Below, piece by piece: positions 12,644-19,938 of a stretch of DNA of 20,114 nt. The DNA comes from Oscillospiraceae bacterium. GTDB taxonomy: Bacteria > Bacillota > Clostridia > Oscillospirales > Oscillospiraceae. The notes beneath the pieces were generated by a model. That model was not told the DNA's origin, searched no databases, and saw only the letters and a program-made list of their open reading frames with translations. Each line of letters starts with the position of its first letter. Position 1 is the stretch's first letter. Location of the stretch: the NCBI GenBank assembly GCA_016296565.1, contig JAEDJB010000021.1:1-20114 (forward strand), read 5' to 3'. The translations under genes and the position numbers were made by a program.

Positions 12644-14068
12644 ATGGCGCTGCCCAAGCTCCGCTGGCGGGACCCGGTGTTTTGGTCCACGGCCCTGCGC
12701 CTGGCCCTGCCGGTGGCGATCCAGAATCTGCTCATCAGCTCCTTCGCCCTGGTGGACACCCTGATGGTGGGCCAGCTGGGGGACGTGCCCCTGTCGGCCA
12801 TCGGCATGGCCACCCAGTGGGCCTGGTTTCTGAATATCTGCCAGTTCGGCTTCTGCTCCGGCGCCACCCTGTTTTACGCCCAGTACTGGGGGGTTAAGGA
12901 CGTGAAGGGCATCCACCGGGTGTTCGGCATCGCCATGACGGCGGTGACCATCATCTCCCTGGTCTTTACCGCCGTCTGCTGCTTTGCCCCCCAGTGGGCC
13001 ATCTCCCTGTTTAACCGCACCCCGGCGGTGGTGGAGCAGGGGGCTGCCTACCTGCGCATTGCCGGCTGGTCCTTCCTGGCCCAGATGGCCGTGAGCATGA
13101 TCGGGGCCCTTCTCCGGTCCACCGGCCGGGTGAAGCTGCCCATGTTCACTGCCTGCCTCACCACCGCCATGAACCTGGTGCTGGACTACGGCATGATCTT
13201 CGGCAAGCTGGGCTTTCCCGCCCTGGGCATCGCCGGGGCGGCCTGGGCCACCGCCATCTCCGCCTGGGTGGGGCTTGTCTTCCTGGTGGCGGTGTCCGCC
13301 GTCCAGAAAAACATCCTCATCGGCCCTGTCAAGGAGTTCTTCGACTTCCGGCCCGCCGCCCTGGCGGCCTATTTCAAAAAGGCCAATCCGGTGGTGGTCA
13401 ACGAGGTGGCCTGGGGCCTGGGCACGGTGGTGCTGAACCTGATCTACTCCAACCTGGGCTATGAGTACTACGCGGCGGTGACCATTGTGCGCAGCTTTGA
13501 AAACCTGGCCTTCGCCCTGCTCATCGGCCTGTGCTCCGCCTGCGCCATCATGGTGGGCAACTCCGTGGGGGCCGGAGACATTGAGCAGGGGGTGGCCCAG
13601 TCCCGCCGGTTCGTGGTGATGGAGCCTGCCCTGGCCATCTGCCTGGGGGGCGTGCTCATCGCCGCCCGAAAACCCCTCATCCACCTGTTCAACACCGGCG
13701 GCGCCCTGTCGGAGGTGACCTACACCAGCGCGGTGATTATCCTCATCCTCTACAGCGGCCACATGATTACCCGGAACATCCCCTATATTACCATCGTGGG
13801 CATCTACCGGGCGGGGGGTGACACCGCCACCGGGGTAAAATACGATATGGGCTGCCTGTGGCTGCTGTCCATCCCGGTGACCTTCCTGTCGGCCTATGTG
13901 CTGAAGCTGCCCTTCCCGGTGGTCTACGCGCTGATGCTCATGTCGGAGGACTATGTAAAAACCTGGCTGTGCATCCGCCACTTCAAGTCCTGGCGGTGGC
14001 TCATGCCGGTGACCGAGGAGGGGCGCACCGCCCTGGCGGAGTGGAAAGCGGCCCACAATATCGTATAA
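12644..14068 (+). CDS. MATE family efflux transporter
   Basis: This 474-aa polytopic membrane protein, with about 12 hydrophobic helices in two similar halves, probably exports drugs or metabolites in exchange for Na+ or H+. The first helix carries RLALPVAIQNLLISSFALVDTLMVGQLG, the family's N-terminal hallmark (split here as RLALPVAIQNLL then VDTLMVGQLG). The second half repeats the pattern around NEVAWGLGTVVLN and CSACAIMVGNSVGAG. The length is standard. The start at 12644 has AAAGGAG (12628-12634) nine bases upstream; the frame extends to 12572 but through the GC hairpin. It may be co-transcribed with the glycosyltransferase; the Cys-rich gene follows 20 bp later. Confidence 0.93.
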   Translation: MALPKLRWRDPVFWSTALRLALPVAIQNLLISSFALVDTLMVGQLGDVPLSAIGMATQWAWFLNICQFGFCSGATLFYAQYWGVKDVKGIHRVFGIAMTAVTIISLVFTAVCCFAPQWAISLFNRTPAVVEQGAAYLRIAGWSFLAQMAVSMIGALLRSTGRVKLPMFTACLTTAMNLVLDYGMIFGKLGFPALGIAGAAWATAISAWVGLVFLVAVSAVQKNILIGPVKEFFDFRPAALAAYFKKANPVVVNEVAWGLGTVVLNLIYSNLGYEYYAAVTIVRSFENLAFALLIGLCSACAIMVGNSVGAGDIEQGVAQSRRFVVMEPALAICLGGVLIAARKPLIHLFNTGGALSEVTYTSAVIILILYSGHMITRNIPYITIVGIYRAGGDTATGVKYDMGCLWLLSIPVTFLSAYVLKLPFPVVYALMLMSEDYVKTWLCIRHFKSWRWLMPVTEEGRTALAEWKAAHNIV

Positions 14069-14088
14069 TTTAAATGAGGAGGCTTTTT

Positions 14089-14358
14089 ATGGACCTGACC
14101 GGAAAGCACTACACCTGGTTTCAGAACCGGGACTGCGAATACTTCCCCTGCCACAAGGACGTGAAGGAGGAGGAGTTCAACTGCCTGTTCTGCTATTGCC
14201 CCCTCTACCGGGCGCCCCACTGCGGCGGCGGCTTCGTCATGCGCAACGGGGTGAAGGACTGCTCCTACTGCCTGCTCCCCCACAACGGGGCGGAGAGCTA
14301 CGCCTACATTGCGGCCAAGCTCCGGGAGGAGAAGCTCTTCCCCAAGAAAGAGGACTGA
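14089..14358 (+). CDS. Cysteine-rich small domain protein (probable metal-binding)
   Basis: This 89-aa protein consists almost wholly of the zinc-finger-like Cys-rich small domain (Pfam zf-like type). The likely ligands are spaced as C16, C21-H22, C32, C35, C37, H44-C45, C58, C61 and H65, in the order CEYFPCH, CLFCYCPLY, HCGGGF and CSYCLLPH. This suggests two metal sites; the biological role is not established. The ATG at 14089 is preceded by GAGGAGG (14080-14086 region), better placed than the upstream in-frame ATG at 14074. The gene lies 20 bp after the MATE stop, so it probably belongs to that transcript. Confidence 0.85.
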   Translation: MDLTGKHYTWFQNRDCEYFPCHKDVKEEEFNCLFCYCPLYRAPHCGGGFVMRNGVKDCSYCLLPHNGAESYAYIAAKLREEKLFPKKED

Positions 14359-14364
14359 CCGGCG

Positions 14365-14404
14365 GCGGGGTGTTTTTCCGAAAGACCGGGAGAAACACCC
14401 CCGC
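14365..14404 (+). terminator. Probable terminator after the Cys-rich gene
   Basis: GCGGGGTGTTT (14365-14375) pairs with AAACACCCCCGC (14393-14404) with one bulged C. A loosely T-rich stretch (TATTTGTACAGTTTTT) follows. It separates the MATE/Cys-rich unit from the leucine operon promoter. Confidence 0.6.
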
Positions 14405-14433
14405 TATTTGTACAGTTTTTCGCGGATTTCCCA

Positions 14434-14463
14434 TTGACAAACCCTGGTTCCATCGGGTATCCT
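14434..14463 (+). promoter_or_regulatory. Promoter of the leucine operon
   Basis: A consensus -35 TTGACA (14434-14439), an 18-bp spacer and a -10 TATCCT (14458-14463) place the start near 14470, directly ahead of the T-box leader. Confidence 0.75.
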
Positions 14464-14469
14464 TTAAAC

Positions 14470-14697
14470 AGCACAATTTGATATCGACACGCAATGAAGG
14501 GAATATGCCTTTTGTGTCTCCATCCCAGAGAGCGGCCGTCTGGTGCAAGGCCGTATGGAGCCGGCTGGCGTCTCACCCCGGAGCGTGAGCTATTTGAGTG
14601 GGCGTTGTTGGACGCCAATAAGAGTGGTACCGCGGAGAAGGATCAGGTCTTCGTCTCTTTGGATATGGAAGAATCCAAACAGACGGAGCTTTTTTTG
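14470..14697 (+). ncRNA. T-box leader, leucine-specific (specifier CTC)
   Basis: This cis-acting RNA reads the charging state of tRNA-Leu and controls leuA. Stem I is recognisable: ATGCC (near 14505-14509) pairs with GGCGT (14567-14571), CTCCAT with ATGGAG, and a distal CGGCC/GGCCG helix encloses GTCTGGTGCAA after a CAGAGAG bulge. The specifier loop on the 3' strand is CTC (14572-14574), a Leu codon, followed by ACCCCGGAGC, the usual 3' border. Stem III is GGCGT/ACGCC (14601-14605 with 14612-14616). The T-box core AATAAGAGTGGTACCGCGG occupies 14617-14635. Its TGGT would pair with the ACCA end of a tRNA with discriminator A, as tRNA-Leu has. The terminator follows. Confidence 0.95.
14652..14696 (+). 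terminator. Regulated terminator of the T-box leader
   Basis: CGTCTCTTTGGAT (14652-14664) pairs with ATCCAAACAGACG (14673-14685) and is followed by seven T's (14690-14696). It should form when charged tRNA-Leu is bound, and be replaced by the T-box antiterminator when uncharged tRNA is bound. Confidence 0.88.
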
Positions 14698-14746
14698 TCC
14701 GTTTTCCGGCGGTTTCAGGATAGGAAGGAAAGGAACGTGACCTACA

Positions 14747-16441
14747 ATGAAAAATTTTGACAAGTACCAGCCCGGGTACTACATGCCCCCGGAGACCTGC
14801 ATGGACTGGGCCAGGAAGGAGCGCATCACCCAGGCTCCCGACTGGTGCAGCGTGGACCTGCGGGACGGCAACCAGGCCCTCATCACCCCCATGAATCTGG
14901 AGGAAAAGCTGGCCTTTTACAACTTCCTGCTGGAAGTGGGCTTCAAGGAGATCGAGGTGGGCTTCCCTGCCGCCTCGGAGACCGAGTATGAGTTCCTGCG
15001 CACCATCATCGAGGAGAACCTGATCCCCGAGGACGTGTCCATCCAGGTGCTCACCCAGTCCCGCCCCCACATTATTAAAAAGACCTTCGACGCCATCAAG
15101 GGCGCCAAGAACGTGGTGGTCCACCTGTATAACTCTACCTCCTTCGCCCAGCGGCAGCAGGTTTTCCGCATGAGCGAGGACGAGATCGTGGACATCGCCA
15201 TCGAGGGGGCCAAGGCCTTTAACGAGTACGCCGAGAAGATGCCCGAGACCAACTTCCGCTTTGAGTACTCCCCCGAGAGCTTCACCGGCACCGAGATGGA
15301 GTTTGCCCTGCGCATCTGCAACGCGGTGATCGACGTGTGGAAGCCCCGGCCCGACCGGAAGGTGATCATCAATCTGCCCTCCACCGTGGAGATGTCCATG
15401 CCCCACGTGTATGCCCAGCAGATTGAGTACATGAGCAAGCACCTCCACGACCGGGAGAACGTGATCGTTTCCATCCACCCCCACAACGACCGGGGCACTG
15501 CCGTGGCAGCGGGCGAGCTGGCCCTGCTGGCCGGCGGTCAGCGGATTGAGGGTACCCTCTTCGGCAACGGCGAGCGCACCGGCAACGTGGACATCGTCAC
15601 CATGGCCATGAACCTGTTCACCCACGGGGTGGACCCCAAGCTGGACTTCTCCGACATGCCCAAGACCGTGGAGTTCTATGAAAAGCTCACCGGCATGTCC
15701 GTGGGCTACCGCCAGCCCTACTCCGGCCACCTGGTCTTTGCCGCCTTCTCCGGCTCCCATCAGGACGCCATCTCCAAGGGCATGAAGTTCCGGGAGGAGC
15801 AGGGGGAGAAGCGCTGGACCGTCCCCTACCTGCCTCTGGACCCCCACGATGTCAACCGGGAGTACGAAACCGACGTCATCCGCATCAACAGCCAGTCCGG
15901 CAAGGGCGGCATCTCCTACATTCTGGAACACAACTTCGGCTATGAGCTGCCCAAGGAAATGGCCGCCGAGGTGGGCTACTTCATCAAGGGCATCTCCGAC
16001 CACGCCCACAAGGAGCTCACCCCCAGCGAGATCGTGGTGGCCTTCCAGCACGAGTACCAGAACAAGGACCTGCCCATCGCCATCCAGGACATCACCTGGA
16101 TCCGGGAGAGCGGCTCCACCATTGCCGACGTGACCCTGGCCATCAACAACCAGGAGTACTACCTGAGCGCCCGGGGCAACGGCCCGCTGGACGCAGTGAG
16201 CAACGTGCTGAAGATCGCAAACCCCAACATCAAGTACCAGTTCATCGATTACGAGGAGCACGCCCTTCAGACCGACTCGGACTCCATGGCCTCCGCCTAC
16301 GTGGTCATTGCCGACGAGGAGGGCAACCACTACTGGGGTGTCGGCGTGGACAGCGACATCACCATGGCCTCCGTGTACGCTCTGGTCACCGCCATCAACC
16401 GGGAGAACAAGGTCAAGCAGTTTATCCCTACGGAAGACTGA
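14747..16441 (+). CDS. leuA: 2-isopropylmalate synthase (LeuA type 2)
   Basis: This 564-aa enzyme catalyses the first committed leucine step, joining acetyl-CoA and 2-ketoisovalerate to 2-isopropylmalate. It is the longer yeast/actinobacterial-like type, recognisable by the N-terminus (PDWCSVDLRDGNQAL). The TIM-barrel active site shows DLRDGNQ with metal ligand Asp40 (37-43), HPHNDRGTA with His244/His246 as metal ligands, and FGNGERTGN (272-280). The C-terminal about 130 residues (from roughly 435) form the LeuA regulatory domain that binds leucine in this family, so feedback inhibition is expected. It is the first gene of the operon under the T-box. AAAGGA lies 13 bases upstream of the ATG, a long spacing. 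A 236-bp gap with a MITE-like element separates it from leuC. Confidence 0.97.
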   Translation: MKNFDKYQPGYYMPPETCMDWARKERITQAPDWCSVDLRDGNQALITPMNLEEKLAFYNFLLEVGFKEIEVGFPAASETEYEFLRTIIEENLIPEDVSIQVLTQSRPHIIKKTFDAIKGAKNVVVHLYNSTSFAQRQQVFRMSEDEIVDIAIEGAKAFNEYAEKMPETNFRFEYSPESFTGTEMEFALRICNAVIDVWKPRPDRKVIINLPSTVEMSMPHVYAQQIEYMSKHLHDRENVIVSIHPHNDRGTAVAAGELALLAGGQRIEGTLFGNGERTGNVDIVTMAMNLFTHGVDPKLDFSDMPKTVEFYEKLTGMSVGYRQPYSGHLVFAAFSGSHQDAISKGMKFREEQGEKRWTVPYLPLDPHDVNREYETDVIRINSQSGKGGISYILEHNFGYELPKEMAAEVGYFIKGISDHAHKELTPSEIVVAFQHEYQNKDLPIAIQDITWIRESGSTIADVTLAINNQEYYLSARGNGPLDAVSNVLKIANPNIKYQFIDYEEHALQTDSDSMASAYVVIADEEGNHYWGVGVDSDITMASVYALVTAINRENKVKQFIPTED

Positions 16442-16456
16442 TTGGGTTTGTAAACG

Positions 16457-16625
16457 CCTTGGCTCTCCCTCTGGGAGAGCTGGCAGCGCGTAAGCACTGA
16501 CTGAGAGGGCGACGCAAAGTGATAGGGCTTTTCTGACGGAACGGAGGAAGAACCCTGTTTGGCAGAGCCGCCCTCTCCGTCTTCGCCCTTTGGGCGAATC
16601 CACCTCCCCCAGAGGGGGAGGCAAG
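16457..16625. mobile_element. MITE-like palindromic element within the leucine operon
   Basis: This 169-bp non-coding element is built of nested inverted repeats. The left tip CCTTGGCTCTCCCTCTGGGAGAG and the right tip, read in reverse complement, agree at about 21 of 28 positions. Each tip is itself a hairpin (GCTCTCCC/GGGAGAGC at 16462-16480; CCTCCCCC/GGGGGAGG at 16603-16621). Inside, GAGAGGGCG (16503-16511) pairs with CGCCCTCTC (16569-16577), and CGCCC/GGGCG forms a small hairpin at 16584-16596. It encodes no transposase. A shortened relative lies at 3575-3603. No T-run follows, so leuCDB transcription probably reads through, but the folded RNA could change message stability between leuA and leuC. 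Confidence 0.7.
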
Positions 16626-16677
16626 TGGGATAGATGAATCACACACGCTATACAATACATTTGAGGAGGGATTCCCC

Positions 16678-17937
16678 ATGGGAATGACAATGACACAAAA
16701 GATCCTCGCCGCCCACGCCGGGCTGCCGGAGGTCAAGGCCGGGCAGCTCATCCGGGCCAAGCTGGATATGGTCCTGGGCAACGACATTACCTCGCCCGTG
16801 GCTATCCGGGAGTTCGACAAGCAGGGGTTCACCGGCGTCTTTGACAAGAGCAGAATCTCCATGGTCATGGACCACTTCACCCCCAACAAGGACATCAAGG
16901 CCGCCGAGCAGTGCCTCCAGTGCCGCACCTTTGCCCAGCGGTTTGACATTGACAACTTCTACGACGTGGGCCAGATGGGCGTGGAGCACGCCCTGCTGCC
17001 GGAAAAGGGTCTGGTGGCCGCCGGCGAGTGCATCATCGGCGCTGACTCCCACACCTGCACCTACGGCGCTCTGGGCGCTTTCTCCACCGGCGTGGGCTCC
17101 ACCGACATGGCCGCCGGCATGGCCACCGGCGAGACCTGGTTCAAGGTTCCCGAGGCCATCAAGGTCCACCTCACCGGCAAGCTCCAGCCCCGGGTCAGCG
17201 GCAAGGACGTGATCCTCCACCTGATCGGCCTCATCGGTGTGGACGGGGCTCTGTACCAGAGCCTGGAGTACTGCGGCGAGGGCGTTGCCTCCCTGTCCAT
17301 GGACGACCGTCTGTGCATCTCCAACATGGCCATCGAGGCCGGTGCCAAGAACGGCATCTTCCCCGTGGACGACGTGACCATCGCCTTCATGAAGGACCGG
17401 GTGAACCGCCCCTATACCATCTACGAGGCCGACCCCGACGCGGAGTATTCCCGCACCGTGGAGATTAACCTGAGCGAAATCGAGCCCACCGTCTCCTATC
17501 CCCACCTGCCCGAAAATGCCCGCCCCATCTCCCAGGTGGAGGACATTAAGATCAACCAGGTCATCATCGGCTCCTGCACCAACGGCCGCCTGGAGGACAT
17601 GGCTGTGGCCGCCGAAATCCTCAAGGGCAAGAAGGTGGCCGATCACGTCCGCTGCATCGTGATCCCCGCTACCCAGCAGGTCTTCCAGGACTGCATCGAC
17701 AAGGGGTACTTAACCACCTTCATCCAGGCCGGCTGCGCTGTCTCCACCCCCACCTGCGGCCCCTGCCTGGGCGGCCACATGGGCGTTATGGCCAACGGCG
17801 AGAAGTGCGTGGCCACCACCAACCGCAACTTCGTGGGCCGTATGGGCGGCATCACTTCCGAGATCTATCTCGCAAGCCCCGCCGTGGCCGCCGCTTCTGC
17901 TATCGCCGGCAAGATTGCCGATCCTCGGGAGGTATAA
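16678..17937 (+). CDS. leuC: 3-isopropylmalate dehydratase large subunit
   Basis: This 419-aa aconitase-family subunit works with LeuD to isomerise 2-isopropylmalate to 3-isopropylmalate. The [4Fe-4S] cluster ligands are visible as Cys300 in GSCTNGR and Cys360/Cys363 in TCGPCLGG. The substrate-site ADSHTCTYG occupies 122-130. The length fits the shorter LeuC type (about 420 aa) found in clostridia, archaea and deltaproteobacteria, and LeuD here is likewise the short form. AGGAGGG (16664-16670) precedes the ATG. A TATACAAT box at 16649-16656 might give some independent transcription, but no -35 is evident. leuD follows after 5 bp. Confidence 0.97.
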   Translation: MGMTMTQKILAAHAGLPEVKAGQLIRAKLDMVLGNDITSPVAIREFDKQGFTGVFDKSRISMVMDHFTPNKDIKAAEQCLQCRTFAQRFDIDNFYDVGQMGVEHALLPEKGLVAAGECIIGADSHTCTYGALGAFSTGVGSTDMAAGMATGETWFKVPEAIKVHLTGKLQPRVSGKDVILHLIGLIGVDGALYQSLEYCGEGVASLSMDDRLCISNMAIEAGAKNGIFPVDDVTIAFMKDRVNRPYTIYEADPDAEYSRTVEINLSEIEPTVSYPHLPENARPISQVEDIKINQVIIGSCTNGRLEDMAVAAEILKGKKVADHVRCIVIPATQQVFQDCIDKGYLTTFIQAGCAVSTPTCGPCLGGHMGVMANGEKCVATTNRNFVGRMGGITSEIYLASPAVAAASAIAGKIADPREV

Positions 17938-17942
17938 GAACT

Positions 17943-18437
17943 ATGAATGCAAAAGGTTTCGTACATAAGTATGGGGACAACGTGGACACCGACGTTATCA
18001 TCCCCGCCCGCTACCTGAACATTGCCGACAAGAAGGAGCTTGCCGCCCACTGCATGGAGGACATCGACACCAACTTCGTCAAGGTGGTGAAGGGCGGCGA
18101 CGTGATGGTGGGCGGCTTCAACTTCGGCTGCGGCTCCTCCCGTGAGCACGCCCCCATGGTCATCAAGGAGTCCGGCATCTCCTGCGTCATCGCCAAGACC
18201 TTCGCCCGGATCTTCTACCGCAACGCCATCAACATCGGCCTTGCCATCCTGGAGTGCCCCGAGGCCAGCGAGAAGATCGAGGCCGGGGACGAGGTGGCCA
18301 TCGACTTTGACACCGGCGTCATCACCAACGTCACCAAGGGTGAGACCTACCAGGCCAATCCCTTCCCTGACTTTATCAAGGAAATCATCCAGGCCGGCGG
18401 CCTCATGGCTTCCATCAAGGGCAGACAGGAGGGCTGA
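17943..18437 (+). CDS. leuD: 3-isopropylmalate dehydratase small subunit
   Basis: This 164-aa swivel-domain subunit completes the isopropylmalate isomerase with LeuC. It shows the family's NVDTDVIIPARYL near the N-terminus and GFNFGCGSSREHAP (58-71), the loop that contributes substrate-binding residues. The length matches the short LeuD type paired with short LeuC. Its Shine-Dalgarno (GGGAGGT) lies within the last codons of leuC, and the gap to leuB is 5 bp, so the three genes are tightly packed. Confidence 0.97.
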   Translation: MNAKGFVHKYGDNVDTDVIIPARYLNIADKKELAAHCMEDIDTNFVKVVKGGDVMVGGFNFGCGSSREHAPMVIKESGISCVIAKTFARIFYRNAINIGLAILECPEASEKIEAGDEVAIDFDTGVITNVTKGETYQANPFPDFIKEIIQAGGLMASIKGRQEG

Positions 18438-18442
18438 GGATC

Positions 18443-19513
18443 ATGGAGTTTAAGATTGCTGTGATTCCCGGCGACGGCATCGGCCCCGACATTGTGGAGC
18501 AGGCCGTCCTGGTTCTGGAGAAGGTGGGGGAGAAGTTCGGCCACACCTTCCACTGCCAGACCGTTCTGGCCGGCGGCGCCGCCATCGACGCCACCGGCGG
18601 CTGCCTGCCCCAGGAGACCATCGACATCTGCAAGGCTGCCGATGCTGTGCTGCTGGGCGCCGTGGGCGGCCCCAAGTGGGACAATCTCCCCGGCGGTGAG
18701 CGCCCCGAGCGGGCTCTGCTGGGCCTGCGCAAGGAGCTGGGCCTGTTCGCCAACCTGCGCCCTGCCGTGATCTTTGAGGAGCTGGCAGGGGCCTCCCCCT
18801 TAAAGCCCGAGATCCTCTCCGGCGGCCTGGACATCGTGGTGGTCCGGGAGCTCACCGGCGGCATCTACTTCGGCGAGCGTGGCACCAAGGAAACCGACCT
18901 GGGTCCCGCCGCCTACGACGTGGAGATGTACGCCGAGGAGGAGGTCCGCCGCATCGCCAAGGTGGCCTTCGACATGGCCATGAAGCGGAACAAGCACGTC
19001 ACCAGCGTGGACAAGGCAAACGTGCTGGAGTCCTCCCGCCTGTGGCGGCGTGTGGTGGCCGAGGTAGGCAAGGACTACCCGGAGGTCACCCTGGATAACC
19101 TCTACGTGGACAACGCCGCCATGCAGCTGGTGCGCAACCCCCGTCAGTTTGACGTGATCGTCACCAGCAACATCTTCGGGGACATCCTCTCCGACGAGGC
19201 CAGCCAGATCACCGGCTCCATCGGTATGCTGCCCTCCGCCTCCCTGGCCAAGGGCAACTTCGGCATGTACGAGCCCATCCACGGCTCCGCTCCGGACATT
19301 GCTGGTCAGGACAAGGCCAACCCCACCGCCACCATCCTGTCCGTGGGCATGATGCTCCGGTACACCTTCGGCCTGGGGGCCGAGGCCGACGCCATCGACA
19401 ACGCCGTGAAGGCCGTCCTGGCCAAGGGCTACCGCACCCCCGACCTGTACACCGGCGAGGGCACCCTGGTGGGCACCGCCGAAATGGGCCGCCGCATCGC
19501 GGAGGAGATTTAA
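18443..19513 (+). CDS. leuB: 3-isopropylmalate dehydrogenase
   Basis: This 356-aa NAD-dependent beta-decarboxylating dehydrogenase converts 3-isopropylmalate to 2-ketoisocaproate. The typical landmarks are IAVIPGDGIGPDIV at the N-terminus, LLGAVGGPKWD, the substrate loop LGLFANLRPA, VRELTGGIYFGERG, DKANVLESSRLWR, the VDNAAMQLV motif with the catalytic-site Asp, and GDILSDEASQITGSIGMLPSAS. The NAD-specificity loop near the C-terminus reads HGSAPDIAGQDKANPTA. GGAGG precedes the start by about 10 bases. It is the last gene of the operon; a strong terminator follows 18 bp after the stop. The ilvE-type transaminase needed to finish leucine is not in the window. Confidence 0.97.
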   Translation: MEFKIAVIPGDGIGPDIVEQAVLVLEKVGEKFGHTFHCQTVLAGGAAIDATGGCLPQETIDICKAADAVLLGAVGGPKWDNLPGGERPERALLGLRKELGLFANLRPAVIFEELAGASPLKPEILSGGLDIVVVRELTGGIYFGERGTKETDLGPAAYDVEMYAEEEVRRIAKVAFDMAMKRNKHVTSVDKANVLESSRLWRRVVAEVGKDYPEVTLDNLYVDNAAMQLVRNPRQFDVIVTSNIFGDILSDEASQITGSIGMLPSASLAKGNFGMYEPIHGSAPDIAGQDKANPTATILSVGMMLRYTFGLGAEADAIDNAVKAVLAKGYRTPDLYTGEGTLVGTAEMGRRIAEEI

Positions 19514-19530
19514 GACAGCAACGATATGCC

Positions 19531-19570
19531 AAAAGGCCCCGCTGGAGCATGCCTCCGGCGGGGCCTTTTT
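19531..19570 (+). terminator. Terminator of the leucine operon
   Basis: AAAAGGCCCCGC (19531-19542) pairs perfectly with 19558-19569, followed by the T-run. The loop holds a smaller GGAG/CTCC helix. Confidence 0.93.
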
Positions 19571-19720
19571 CGTAGGGGCGATTCATGAAGCGCCCGCACC
19601 CGAAGGGTACCCAACCCACGCCAGGCGCGCCCCTGCCGGAGGCGACAAGCCGGGTTTTACCCGGAAAATCCCCCCATAGTGGGCCAGAACCCACAATCCA
19701 GGGGGCAGTTTTTCCGGGAA
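19571..19720. repeat. Foldback-rich spacer element upstream of the aroF promoter
   Basis: No gene is supported here. GGGCGATTCA/TGAAGCGCCC (19576-19595) is a 20-bp palindrome with one mismatch, of the kind found dispersed in gut Clostridia. CCGGGT/ACCCGG forms a hairpin at 19650-19664. A larger foldback joins CCCGGAAAA (19660-19668) to TTTTCCGGG (19710-19718), then CCCCC (19671-19675) to GGGGG (19701-19705), with an apical GTGGG/CCCAC hairpin (19679-19694). It looks like a second kind of small palindromic element. Confidence 0.5.
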
Positions 19721-19738
19721 TCTTATTCCAAATTCCCC

Positions 19739-19767
19739 TTGACGGGGTAGGAAAACCGTGCTACACT
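19739..19767 (+). promoter_or_regulatory. Promoter of the aroF leader
   Basis: TTGACG (19739-19744), a 17-bp spacer and TACACT (19762-19767) make a strong promoter with a start near 19774. The leader before aroF is about 262 nt. Confidence 0.8.
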
Positions 19768-19800
19768 GTGACCAACACGAAGAAGGGATGGGTCTTTCTG

Positions 19801-19881
19801 ATGAAGAAGCAGACCGTCAACATGAACAGCGCATTCTACTTTACCTACTATTACTTTATTAACTCCAAGAGAATAAAGTAA
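19801..19881 (+). CDS. Phe/Tyr-rich leader peptide of the aroF attenuator
   Basis: This 26-codon open frame lies just downstream of the promoter and ends before a terminator. After a basic start (MKKQTVNMN) it reads SAFYFTYYYFINSK, with seven aromatic residues among codons 12-19 (F12, Y13, F14, Y16, Y17, Y18, F19; 19834-19857). That is the hallmark of amino-acid leader peptides such as pheL, here in front of the first gene of aromatic biosynthesis. AGAAGGGATGGG lies upstream as ribosome-binding site, somewhat far from the ATG. The TTACTTTATT sequence at the Tyr18/Phe19 codons forms a 10-bp hairpin with AATAAAGTAA at the stop codon (19851-19860 with 19872-19881). It is not expected to have a function beyond being translated. 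The frame is also open further upstream to 19585, but that crosses the promoter. Confidence 0.85.
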   Translation: MKKQTVNMNSAFYFTYYYFINSKRIK

Positions 19882-19938
19882 TGGTAATTTGTGCTGGATA
19901 AAATACCAAGATCCCTTCTTCCTGGCGGGAAGAAAATC

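Noticed and set aside
11387..14056. An 889-codon open frame on the minus strand opposite the glycosyltransferase and MATE genes
   Set aside because: Its product is a low-complexity His/Gly/Gln/Val-rich string without domains. It runs antisense to two clear genes and results from the scarcity of stop codons in GC-rich DNA.
16457..16625. CRISPR-like or riboswitch interpretation of the repeat between leuA and leuC
   Set aside because: There is no regular repeat-spacer pattern. The matching short copy at 3575-3603 and the inverted tips fit a dispersed palindromic element better.
14573..16696. A 707-codon minus-strand frame opposite leuA, and similar long frames at 4498-6183, 6014-7321 and 7339-8670
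   Set aside because: All mirror the third-position GC bias of the true genes and show no recognisable domains or ribosome-binding sites. One even spans the T-box core and the MITE-like element.
19585..19800. An upstream extension of the Phe/Tyr peptide giving a 98-codon protein
   Set aside because: It runs through the foldback element and through the promoter (19739-19767), so the transcript would not contain it.
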